Positions 1-7,411 of a DNA stretch of 64,000 bases are shown here, one piece after another. The notes beneath the pieces were generated by a model. It searched no databases and was not told the origin of the DNA. It saw only the letters and a program-made list of their open reading frames with translations. Positions within the stretch are counted from its first letter, which is position 1. Each line of letters opens with the position of its first letter. Location: the NCBI RefSeq assembly GCF_000758605.1, contig NZ_CP009282.1, forward strand, positions 6,696,001 to 6,760,000, read 5' to 3'. The translations under genes and the position numbers were made by a program. This stretch comes from Paenibacillus sp. FSL R5-0912. GTDB lineage: Bacteria; Bacillota; Bacilli; Paenibacillales; Paenibacillaceae.

Positions 1-2
1 AC

Positions 3-614
3 GCTGCGCTGCGGAGCTTAAGTACGGAGAAACTCAGGCTACGCTTATGGGCAGAAGATCAGCTGCTCGGGACAAATAACGCCGGAGAACTTGCACGCCA
101 AACCGGAGTAGATGACCTGATCCACCCGGGGCAGGCCGATAAACTCTCCCCTGCCGATGCCGACGCCTTGTTGATCCCTGTTCTGTCGCTGTCATTCCTG
201 TCCCGGCTCGTTCAGTTGGATACCGGGCATCCCTTCGTGAGACTGATTGTTGAGAACCTGTGTGCCGGCAAGCCCGTGGGCGCGCTTACTCTTGGAGCGG
301 AGCCGGAGCATTACCGCTGGAGCGAGCAGGGTTTATCTCAGGCCAGTCCGCTGCTGAAAGAGAAAATGCGCAGCATGGTGACCGCAATATCCGGCTATGG
401 GATCAGACTACTGGCACCGTCCGATGCCTTAAGCTGGCTGTCTGCAGGTTCTGCCCCGCTGAGGAGGCAGGTACTGACGGAGGAGGATATCATCGCAGCA
501 GCCAAGCTGGGCAGAACCTCCATCACTCTGAACAGCCCGGCAGTAATTACTCCCCTGGCCAGGGACACCGCCCGGCAATATGGAATTGAGCTTAATCATG
601 CAGGATTTGAATAG
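3..614 (+). CDS. Microcompartment-associated flavoprotein-like protein (5' partial)
   Basis: The frame is open from the first bases of the window to the stop at 612-614, so the start lies upstream. About 203 residues are visible. The middle segment (IPVLSLSFLSRLVQLDTG, then a GKPVGALTLGA stretch) resembles the flavoprotein (HFCD/PF02441-like) fold. The C-terminal part, TEEDIIAAAKLGR followed by ITPLARDTARQYGIEL, is a tail I associate with accessory proteins of ethanolamine- and propanediol-type microcompartment loci. It ends 16 bases before a EutN/CcmL shell gene, which fits that context. Function is unproven: it might bind FMN or help assemble the encapsulated enzymes. I am fairly sure of the gene and less sure of the family name. 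Confidence 0.6.
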   Translation, partial: AALRSLSTEKLRLRLWAEDQLLGTNNAGELARQTGVDDLIHPGQADKLSPADADALLIPVLSLSFLSRLVQLDTGHPFVRLIVENLCAGKPVGALTLGAEPEHYRWSEQGLSQASPLLKEKMRSMVTAISGYGIRLLAPSDALSWLSAGSAPLRRQVLTEEDIIAAAKLGRTSITLNSPAVITPLARDTARQYGIELNHAGFE

Positions 615-630
615 AAGAGGTGACCATCAC

Positions 631-912
631 ATGAAGCTGGGAATCATTACTGGACACGTTGTGGCTACGCGAAAAGATGAGAATCTCGTCGGAGCCAAGC
701 TGCTGATCGTACAGCCCATTCTCCCTGACGGGACGCCTGCCGGACAGCTGATTATTGCTGTCGACACCGTTGGCGCAGGCATCGGGGAGACCATTATCTA
801 TGCAGTGGGCAGCGTCGCTTCGAGGGCGTCAACGCATCCAAATGCCCCTATAGATGCCGCAATTGTCGGAATCGTAGATAGTGTGGATTGTCCCAGAGCA
901 GGAGGATTGTAG
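631..912 (+). CDS. EutN/CcmL-family microcompartment shell vertex protein
   Basis: This 93-residue protein matches the EutN/CcmL/PduN family, whose pentamers cap the vertices of bacterial microcompartment shells. Family features seen are the N-terminal GIITGHVVATRKDENLVGAKLLIVQP, the AVDTVGAGIGETIIYAVGSVAS segment and the C-terminal IDAAIVGIVDSVD; about 90 residues is the usual length. I chose ATG 631 because AGAGGTGA sits just upstream; an upstream ATG at 580 overlaps the previous gene and lacks this. The stop abuts the next start, so it is cotranscribed with the adenine-deaminase-like gene. It is the only shell gene in the window; hexamer genes would have to lie to the left. No aldehyde dehydrogenase or alcohol dehydrogenase, the usual signature enzymes, is visible nearby. 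Confidence 0.9.
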   Translation: MKLGIITGHVVATRKDENLVGAKLLIVQPILPDGTPAGQLIIAVDTVGAGIGETIIYAVGSVASRASTHPNAPIDAAIVGIVDSVDCPRAGGL

Positions 913-2730
913 ATGATGCTGACTACCGATATCAAAGATGCGATTCAGCGGCGACGGATGATTGATGTGCTGCTATCCGGCCAGCTCCATGCCGACCTGG
1001 TGCTGAAGGGCGGCTATATTATCAACGTAATCACCCGGGAGATCTACCCCGGGGATGTAGCAATTAAAGGTGACCGGATTCTGCTTGTCGGCGAGGCTGA
1101 TAAACTGATCGGTCCCTCCACAGTAGTAGAGGATATGCGCGGCAAATTCATCAGTCCGGGCTTCATCGATTCACATATGCATTTTGAAAGTGCAATGCTG
1201 ACGGTTACTGAGTTCTCCAAGCTGTCGATTCCAACCGGAACAACCACGCTGGTGGCTGATCCCCATGAGATTGGCAATGTACTGGGCGTTCCCGGAATGA
1301 AGGCCATGATTGAAGAAGCGAAGACCTTGCCGAACCGCGTGCTGTTCACCGTCCCGTGCCTTACACCCGATGTGCCCGGCCTCGAGACCGCAGGCGCAGA
1401 TATCGGCTCCAAGGATATGCAGGAACTGCTGAATGACGACCATGTTCAGGGAATCGGTGAACTGCAGGGGTTCAGCAATGTCCATCCTGTATACCGCAAC
1501 GCTCCTTACCTGATCGATGATCTGCTCGCTTCCGTCTCCTATGCCAAGGCTATCGGCAAAAGCATTGAGGGCAACGCCCCCGGCCTGTTCGGCCAGGAGC
1601 TGGCTGCCCATATCATCTGCGGCGGAGGCCATATCTCCTGCCACGAGACAACAACCAAGGAAGAAATGATGGAGAAGCTGCGCTACGGGGTCAGTGTATT
1701 CATGCGCGAAGGCTCCTCGCAGCGCAATATGGCGGAGTGCATCCGGGCAATCACCGAGGAAGGTATGGATTCCCGGCGGGCCATTCTGGTCTCCGACGAC
1801 ATGGTGCCGGAGGATCTGCTGAAGCACGGCCATATGAATGATATCATCCGCCGGACGATTGCCGTCGGTATTGATCCGGTTGAGGCGATTCAGATGGCCA
1901 CGATCAATCCGGCCACCCATTTCGGCTTCCAGGATATCGGCGTGCTGGCCCCAGGCAAGAAGGCCGATATCGCGGTCATCAGCGACCTGACGAACATGAC
2001 CATTGCCGAAGTCTATATCAGCGGAGCCAAGGTTGCCAGTGATGGCGAGCTGACGCGAGAGATCCCCTCCTATATCTATCCAGACTCTGTCAAAAAGTCT
2101 GTGAAGCGCAAGCCGGTTAAGCTTGCTGACCTTCAGCTCTCCGCTGAAGGTGCCCAAGGAACCGTCCGGGTCCGCGTCATCGAGGTCATCCCCGACCAGA
2201 ATCTGACCGGCTCCGGCATCTACACCGCTGCCGTGAAGGATGGCGTTGTGCAGCCCTCTGTCGAGAACGATCTGCTGCCCTTGCTTGTCGTAGAACGGCA
2301 TGGCCGCAGCGGTAAGATCGGCAAAACCTTCGTCCGCGGCATGAAGCTGAAGGCCGGGGCCATTGCAGAGAGCGTGGCCCATGACACCCATAATATTATC
2401 GTCACCGGCACCAATTACGCCGATATGGTGACTGCGGTCAACCGGGTTATCGCGATGGACGGCGGCATCGCCATGATCGAAGGCGGCAAGGTGGTCGGCG
2501 ATCTGCCGCTGCGCATTGGCGGACTGATGACCGATGAGCTGACCGGCAAAGAGATGAGCGCAAGAATTGCCGAGCTGCACCGGCTGGCCCGCGAGGAGCT
2601 GGGCTGTACACTGCATGTGCCGTTCATGCATCTCTCCTTCCTGTCGCTGGTCACCAGCCCGGCCTGGAAAATCACCGACGTTGGCCTGATCGACGCCGAT
2701 GCCTTCACCGTGCTGCCGCCGCTCGCCTGA
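913..2730 (+). CDS. ade: Adenine deaminase-like amidohydrolase
   Basis: A 605-residue metal-dependent amidohydrolase of the adenine deaminase (AdeC) family, which converts adenine to hypoxanthine and ammonia. Diagnostic segments are PGFIDSHMHFES (metal-binding HxH) around residue 85, TTTLVADPHEIGNV just after it, the HISCHE segment, VFMREGSSQRN, VSDDMVPEDLLKHGHMNDIIRR, and ATINPATHFGF with PGKKADIAVI. Length is as expected. The ATG at 913 directly follows the shell-protein stop; ATG 916 is also possible, with GGAGGA at 901-906 serving either. Usual family members read CTDD where this one reads VSDD, so the substrate may be a related purine or other heterocyclic amine rather than adenine. Its position after a shell gene suggests a microcompartment-associated ring deaminase. 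Confidence 0.85.
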   Translation: MMLTTDIKDAIQRRRMIDVLLSGQLHADLVLKGGYIINVITREIYPGDVAIKGDRILLVGEADKLIGPSTVVEDMRGKFISPGFIDSHMHFESAMLTVTEFSKLSIPTGTTTLVADPHEIGNVLGVPGMKAMIEEAKTLPNRVLFTVPCLTPDVPGLETAGADIGSKDMQELLNDDHVQGIGELQGFSNVHPVYRNAPYLIDDLLASVSYAKAIGKSIEGNAPGLFGQELAAHIICGGGHISCHETTTKEEMMEKLRYGVSVFMREGSSQRNMAECIRAITEEGMDSRRAILVSDDMVPEDLLKHGHMNDIIRRTIAVGIDPVEAIQMATINPATHFGFQDIGVLAPGKKADIAVISDLTNMTIAEVYISGAKVASDGELTREIPSYIYPDSVKKSVKRKPVKLADLQLSAEGAQGTVRVRVIEVIPDQNLTGSGIYTAAVKDGVVQPSVENDLLPLLVVERHGRSGKIGKTFVRGMKLKAGAIAESVAHDTHNIIVTGTNYADMVTAVNRVIAMDGGIAMIEGGKVVGDLPLRIGGLMTDELTGKEMSARIAELHRLAREELGCTLHVPFMHLSFLSLVTSPAWKITDVGLIDADAFTVLPPLA

Positions 2731-2869
2731 GCCCGCAGCCCTTGCGTCTGCCGTCAGGCTGAGTCTGCATCCTGCCGCTGCGCACGTCAGCCTCGCCTAA
2801 CATCCGGAGCCGGTCAGCCGGTCATCAGTTACGCAACTAACTAATTCCCCTGTGAAAGGAGCACCTCTT

Positions 2870-3553
2870 ATGGGCATTCAAGTGATAGATCTTTCCCAGG
2901 AAATCTACCAGGGAATGCCGGTCTTTCCGCCGCATCAGAAGACGATGATCTTCCCCAATATGAGTCACGAAGAGAGCCGCCGCAGGCTCGGCTTCGAGTT
3001 TGCCACGAACAATCTGCTGATTAACGAGCACGGCCCTACCCACAGCGATGCGATTTACGAATATGATCCGCATGGGCCGACGATTGATGAGATGCCGCTG
3101 GAGTATTTTTACGGACCGGCTGTCTGCCTGGACCTCTCCCATATTTCACCGGACGCCTACATTACCCGGCCTGATCTGGAACAGGCACTGCGCAAAGACC
3201 ACCTCCATCTGGATAAAGGCGATATCGTCCTGCTGTACACTGGGCATTATAACCGTGCCTACGGCACTGAAGAATGGCTGACCCGCTATACCGGCCTGGA
3301 TTATGAAGCGGCGGGATGGCTGGCGAAGCAGGGGATCATTAACATCGGCATTGATGCACCCTCCATCGACAATCCGCTGGACCCGCTATTTTCCGGCCAC
3401 CTGATCTGCCGTGAGTACCGGATGACCAATACCGAGAATCTCTGCAATCTGCATCTGATCGCCCAGAAGCGTTTCCTGTATTTCGGACTTCCGCTCCGGA
3501 TCCGCCGAGGCACCGGCTCCCCCATCCGTGCAGTCGCGGTATTCATAGAATAA
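2870..3553 (+). CDS. Cyclase-family (kynurenine formamidase-like) hydrolase
   Basis: A 227-residue member of the cyclase family (PF04199), metal-dependent hydrolases that open amide or N-formyl bonds; kynurenine formamidase and isatin hydrolase are the known relatives. The metal site is visible as HGPTHSDAIYEYDPHG, a variant of the family HxGTHxDxxxH signature, near residues 50-65. Later GIDAPSIDNP and the GLPLRIRRGTGSPIRAVA tail also fit. I chose ATG 2870 over GTG 2852 because AAAGGAGC lies at 2855-2862. It follows the deaminase by about 140 bases and precedes the DUF1989 gene by 24 bases on the same strand. A role in opening an N-heterocyclic ring or cleaving an amide product is inferred from context. 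Confidence 0.8.
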   Translation: MGIQVIDLSQEIYQGMPVFPPHQKTMIFPNMSHEESRRRLGFEFATNNLLINEHGPTHSDAIYEYDPHGPTIDEMPLEYFYGPAVCLDLSHISPDAYITRPDLEQALRKDHLHLDKGDIVLLYTGHYNRAYGTEEWLTRYTGLDYEAAGWLAKQGIINIGIDAPSIDNPLDPLFSGHLICREYRMTNTENLCNLHLIAQKRFLYFGLPLRIRRGTGSPIRAVAVFIE

Positions 3554-3577
3554 ACAGATTAGGCAGGTGAATGTACC

Positions 3578-4228
3578 ATGACCACCGACAAGGTAATTGA
3601 AGAAATCCTGGTACCGGCTTACGAGGGAAGAAGTGCACGCGTACGCAAAGGCCAGACGCTCTACATCATCGATACCGAGGGCAAGCAGGTGGGCGATTTC
3701 GTCTGCTATAATGCTGAGGACCCTGACGAGCATGTGTCCCCTGTGCATATGAGATCATCGCTCAGCAGTATAAGGCTCAAGCCCGGCGACGGCCTCTACA
3801 GCAACCGCCGCAGACCGCTGATGCAGCTTACGAAGGATACCGTAGGGAAGCATGATTTCTTTTTCCCGGCGTGCGACTATTACCGTTATAAGATCGACTT
3901 CGGGCTGGAGGAGCATCCGAATTGCCATGACAACCTGCAGAAGGCACTGCACAAATATCAGCTGGGTCACAAGGAGCTGCCCGATCCCATTAACTGGTTC
4001 ATGAACAATGCGCTGGATGAGAATCTCGACTACGTCATCGAAGAGCCGCTCTCCCGGCCCGGCGATTACGTTGCACTCCTGGCGCTGACCGATGTGATCG
4101 TCGCCCTCTCCTCCTGCTCGCAGGATCTGGCCCCGGTCAACGGCTTCAAGGTAACCCCGCTGATGATGCAGATTACCGAACCTGCTGCAGCCGTATATCC
4201 GCCGCACCGTGAGGCTCCCTACCGCTGA
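3578..4228 (+). CDS. DUF1989 (urea carboxylase-associated) family protein
   Basis: A 216-residue protein of the DUF1989 family, found next to urea carboxylase/allophanate hydrolase genes and in other nitrogen-compound operons; its biochemical role is, as far as I know, not settled. Family segments seen are the N-terminal VRKGQTLYIIDTEGKQVGDFVCYNA, SSIRLKPGDGLYSNRRRPLMQL, the HDFFFPACD block, NCHDNLQKAL with its conserved Cys and His, INWFMN, and RPGDYVALLALTDVIVALSSCSQD near the C-terminus. The conserved Cys/His residues could bind metal. ATG 3578 is preceded by AGGCAGGTGA. It is probably the last gene of the microcompartment-type operon and may handle a small urea- or carbamate-like end product; that is inference. 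Confidence 0.8.
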   Translation: MTTDKVIEEILVPAYEGRSARVRKGQTLYIIDTEGKQVGDFVCYNAEDPDEHVSPVHMRSSLSSIRLKPGDGLYSNRRRPLMQLTKDTVGKHDFFFPACDYYRYKIDFGLEEHPNCHDNLQKALHKYQLGHKELPDPINWFMNNALDENLDYVIEEPLSRPGDYVALLALTDVIVALSSCSQDLAPVNGFKVTPLMMQITEPAAAVYPPHREAPYR

Positions 4229-4271
4229 CCATCCGCTTTCCCGGGTAGCTTTTGTACACAAATCTTGCATT

Positions 4272-4365
4272 TGTTCACTGCCGGATTATCAAGCCTGTTC
4301 ACTGTTGTAATCTTGTTCCACTGTCCCGTTCATGCTATGAAGCTTATAATTGTTCTATGAACAAT
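4272..4365 (+). promoter_or_regulatory. Promoter with direct repeats and palindrome upstream of the AraC sensor gene
   Basis: Three direct repeats, TGTTCACTG at 4272-4280, TGTTCACTG at 4296-4304 and TGTTCCACTG at 4314-4323, precede a TATAAT at 4345-4350. A palindrome, ATTGTTC-TAT-GAACAAT (4349-4365), overlaps the -10 box and the probable start of transcription. The arrangement suggests activator sites upstream and a repressor site over the start. The same GTTCACTGTT string recurs upstream of the transporter operon. Confidence 0.5.
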
Positions 4366-4414
4366 ATAGACAGGACGGTATCGCCAGAGTACACAGTGAG
4401 ACAGGGGGCTTTAT

Positions 4415-6646
4415 ATGAGACTGAACAAGATTGGTAATAAAAGAGCACTGTACAGCAGATTATTAGCCAGCATTACGCTTTGCGTCTCCTTAACTTTTCT
4501 TGTCTCCACCATCATCTATTACAACTATTATATCGGCGTGGAAAAGAAGCAGGCTTTCCAGTCGGACCTCGGTAACCTCACGCAGACCAGCAGGGAAGTC
4601 GTTAACATGACCGATGCTGCGCAATCGCTTTCTTTTCAAATATACCGCAACAGTACGATCTCCAAAATCGTTTTCTACGATAAGCCTGATATCTATGATG
4701 TCACGGCAGCCATGTCCGAGCTGGGCAATTATTTAAGCTCCATGCCTTATATTGAGTCCATATATGTCTATAATCCCAAAAGCGGACAGCTGTATATTGC
4801 CTCTTCCCACGGGCAGAACGGTGTCTTTACTGAGCAAGAGCTGGTAGACACCTCTATTCTTAATATCCTGGGCCATTATCAGGACTACAAGGCCTTCACA
4901 CCGATTCCCAGAGTGTATTCCAATGGTGCGCGGGAGAATGACCAGGTTCGTGCTTATACTTTTTTGTGTCTGGATGCCATCGGCTGGGACCGGGCCATCA
5001 ACTCTGCGGTAATCGTCAACATCTCTGCCCCCTGGATCAATAAGGAGATTACCAGTCCGATTAATTCTGCCAGCGCCACTTACATTCTGGACGATCAGGG
5101 GGCTTTCCTGTCCGGCAACAGCCTGCAGCAGCAGGAGCTCTCCCCTGAGGAAGCCGGATGGATCGAACAACGGATCAAAGGACAGGAGGCGGGTTATTTC
5201 ATCGGGTCCTTCGGAGGCGTGAACTCGCTGATTTCTTATACTGCACCGGATGACTTAAGCTGGCAGTATGTACGGATTACGCCCTACGACATCATTACAG
5301 AGCAGACCAACAACATCCGCAACACCACCCTGCTCATTGCAGCACTTGTTCTGGTGGCCGGCATAGGCCTCTCCTGGATCATGTCCAGAAGCCTCTATCT
5401 GCCGATTGACCGGATTGTCAGCGAGATGAACATTCTTGAAACGGAGAAACGTGACAGCATGTTCATGATCCGGCAAAATACACTGCGTGATCTCATTCTC
5501 GGCCTCAAGCCGTTGCAGTCTATTCAGCAGGTAGAGAAGCTGCGCCAGCTTGGAATTCATTTCACCTTCAATGATGATTTCCGCCTGATCCTGCTAAGGA
5601 TTGATCACTACAAAGAGTTCAGGGAAGCCCGCTCTTCCTACCTGCTGGCCTCGAAGTTTGCCATTATGAATATCGCTTCGGAAATTTGTGGCCAGACGTA
5701 CCGCGTCGAGACTGTTGATATGAACGATGACGGCATCCTTGTGCTGCTGAACATTATCGATCCCGTGGAGTATACGGATACCGGGCTGATTGAGGCGCTG
5801 CTCCGGCAGATCCAGCAGGCTTGCTCCGATTATCTGAAGCTAAGTCTTACGCTTACCTACAGTCATATTGACCGTAACGCTGGCCAGCTGCACCAGCTCT
5901 ACAAGCAAGTCCGGGAAGCGTCGAATCACCGCCTGTTCTACGGACATGGCTGTATTATTAACGCCCAGCACATATGCGCTCTTGAGTCCAGCACTTATCA
6001 CTATCCCACCGACAAGGAAAAGAAACTGGCCGACGCGCTGCTCAGCGGTAAACTGGAGGACGCCGCCGAGCAGTTCAACAGCATTATCCGGGAGACGGAA
6101 GCCTTCCCCTTCCAGACGGTGCAGTTAACAGTATCCAGACTCAGCGTGACGGTCAGGGAAATCGCGAATACTGTGCAGAAACGTAACCGTTTACAAAATG
6201 ACGGAATCAGCGGACTGCCTTGCCTGGAATCCATTGAGACCATTGAGGAGCTGGAGGAAGCCTTCTCCACTCTCTTCACTGCATTGCGCGAACAGCTGGA
6301 CGAGAAGAAGAACTCCAAGCAGCATGATCTGATCTGCCAGATTAATAACAAGATTAACGAGAATTACATGAAGCCGAACCTAAGCCTCAACCAGATTGCC
6401 GATGAGCTCGATATGTCGCCGATCTATATCAGCCGCCTTTACAAGCAGCAGACCATGAACAGTATCGTCGATGTCATGCTGGAGGTGCGGATGCGCGAGG
6501 TATGCGCCCTGCTGGAGAATACCGACCTGCCGGTAACTACCATTGCCGAGCGCTGCGGTTTCACCAGCAGCTCTTATCTGCACCGGATGTTCAAGCGCAG
6601 CTTCGGTACGACGCCTACGGATTACCGGCGTTCGAAGAATGCTTAG
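4415..6646 (+). CDS. Membrane-anchored AraC-family transcriptional regulator (sensor type)
   Basis: A 743-residue regulator of the type common in Paenibacillus next to sugar ABC transporters. A transmembrane helix (about 13-40), an extracellular sensory region (about 40-295, cache-like by position) and a second helix (about 300-320, TTLLIAALVLVAGIGLSWIM) are followed by a cytoplasmic linker and two AraC helix-turn-helix motifs at the C-terminus (about 645-740: LSLNQIADELDMSPIYISRLYKQ and LPVTTIAERCGFTSSSYLHRMFKRSFG, ending in PTDYRR). There is no receiver domain, so it may sense ligand and bind DNA in one chain. ATG 4415 follows AGGGGGC. It converges on the transporter operon at 7412-11199, its likely target. 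Confidence 0.85.
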   Translation: MRLNKIGNKRALYSRLLASITLCVSLTFLVSTIIYYNYYIGVEKKQAFQSDLGNLTQTSREVVNMTDAAQSLSFQIYRNSTISKIVFYDKPDIYDVTAAMSELGNYLSSMPYIESIYVYNPKSGQLYIASSHGQNGVFTEQELVDTSILNILGHYQDYKAFTPIPRVYSNGARENDQVRAYTFLCLDAIGWDRAINSAVIVNISAPWINKEITSPINSASATYILDDQGAFLSGNSLQQQELSPEEAGWIEQRIKGQEAGYFIGSFGGVNSLISYTAPDDLSWQYVRITPYDIITEQTNNIRNTTLLIAALVLVAGIGLSWIMSRSLYLPIDRIVSEMNILETEKRDSMFMIRQNTLRDLILGLKPLQSIQQVEKLRQLGIHFTFNDDFRLILLRIDHYKEFREARSSYLLASKFAIMNIASEICGQTYRVETVDMNDDGILVLLNIIDPVEYTDTGLIEALLRQIQQACSDYLKLSLTLTYSHIDRNAGQLHQLYKQVREASNHRLFYGHGCIINAQHICALESSTYHYPTDKEKKLADALLSGKLEDAAEQFNSIIRETEAFPFQTVQLTVSRLSVTVREIANTVQKRNRLQNDGISGLPCLESIETIEELEEAFSTLFTALREQLDEKKNSKQHDLICQINNKINENYMKPNLSLNQIADELDMSPIYISRLYKQQTMNSIVDVMLEVRMREVCALLENTDLPVTTIAERCGFTSSSYLHRMFKRSFGTTPTDYRRSKNA

Positions 6647-6795
6647 ATAGTTGACTCATTAATGTTCCGGGAGTTCGGGGGGTTCGGGTTATGCTGGCAT
6701 TTACGGCAGTTCTGCTGTAGCAGTACTATTTCCAGCTCCTGTTCCTGTTCCCGCTTCCCTCGCGATTAGCCGCTAGAATGAAGCAAAATGCTGCA

Positions 6796-6863
6796 TTTCA
6801 TACAACAATCCCCGCTTAGCTGGCGCATATTGAGCTGGAATGTTGTATTTTGTACAAGATTAG
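6796..6863. repeat. Dispersed palindromic repeat, copy 1
   Basis: About 68 bases beginning TTTCATACAACAAT and containing TGTTGTATTTT and ACAAGATTAG. The arms TACAACA and TGTTGTA are inverted. The whole stretch aligns with 53232-53298, another non-coding region of this window. Confidence 0.6.
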
Positions 6864-6888
6864 TCTCCAGTACACGAAGACCCCTCCC

Positions 6889-6959
6889 GCTTTGGTGGTT
6901 GTTCTCACGCTTTGGTGGTTGTTCTCAGCTTTGGTGGATGTTCTCACGCTTTGGTGGAA
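6889..6959. repeat. Short tandem repeat, about 20 bp x 4
   Basis: Four consecutive units begin GCTTTGGTGG at 6889, 6909, 6928 and 6948. The first three continue with a NTGTTCTCA stretch and the last diverges. No gene is supported here. Confidence 0.7.
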
Positions 6960-7003
6960 CACCAAGCCAGTCTCTAGCTACGCAGAGAACTCCCTCCGCT
7001 TTG

Positions 7004-7035
7004 GCCAGTCTCCATATACACGGAGACTGGCTTTT
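7004..7035 (+). terminator. Intrinsic terminator candidate downstream of the AraC sensor gene
   Basis: GCCAGTCTCC (7004-7013) pairs perfectly with GGAGACTGGC (7022-7031) and is followed by TTTT. It lies about 360 bases past the stop, so its use by the sensor gene is uncertain. Confidence 0.5.
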
Positions 7036-7121
7036 CTGCTCTCCTCCCCCATGGAAGACGGTGTCTAACGCGGCTTTTGCTCTTTGAGTGCTGTGTGCAG
7101 GTCTGGCTACCGCTTAAACAG

Positions 7122-7242
7122 CGGAGAAAACGGAATGAATGTGGAGAAGCGGCAGCGTTCGCCTTTGTGTCCGGATTTTCACCGCTAAGGTAAAAATAAT
7201 AAAATCCGGACACAACAGCGATCGGAACATCATTCCGTTTTC
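7122..7242. repeat. Long imperfect palindrome (possible MITE-like or REP-like element)
   Basis: The inner arms TTGTGTCCGGATTTT (7165-7179) and AAAATCCGGACACAA (7201-7215) are perfect 15-bp inverted repeats around a 21-base AT-rich centre. The outer arms GAAAACGGAATG (near 7125-7136) and CATTCCGTTTTC (7231-7242) continue the symmetry with bulges between. At about 120 bases this is too long for an ordinary operator and suggests a dispersed palindromic element. Confidence 0.55.
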
Positions 7243-7270
7243 GGAGCGTTCACCTGGCGCGCCTCCGTTG

Positions 7271-7350
7271 CACCTGCACCAGCCCCCTGCACTCGCACCT
7301 GCACCAGCCCTGCACTCGCACCTGCACCAGCCCTGCACTCGCACCTGTAC
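7271..7350. repeat. 24-bp tandem repeat
   Basis: CTGCACTCGCACCTGCACCA recurs with a CAGCCC joint, giving about three C-rich units with little divergence. It lies in non-coding sequence after the transporter operon. Confidence 0.65.
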
Positions 7351-7372
7351 CCTCACCTACCATCTGCACAAC

Positions 7373-7406
7373 AAAAAGCCCCAAAAGCCGTTAGGCTTCC
7401 AGGGCA
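7373..7406 (-). terminator. Terminator of the sugar ABC transporter operon
   Basis: Read on the minus strand, GCCCTGGAAGCC-taac-GGCTTTTGGGGC forms a hairpin (AAGCC/GGCTT plus outer G-C pairs) followed by TTTTTG, just after the stop of the solute-binding protein gene. Confidence 0.7.
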
Positions 7407-7411
7407 CTCCT

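Noticed and set aside
1171..2631. Long minus-strand frame of 486 codons inside the adenine-deaminase-like gene
   Set aside because: It is a shadow produced by codon bias; the plus-strand frame matches a known family along its entire length.
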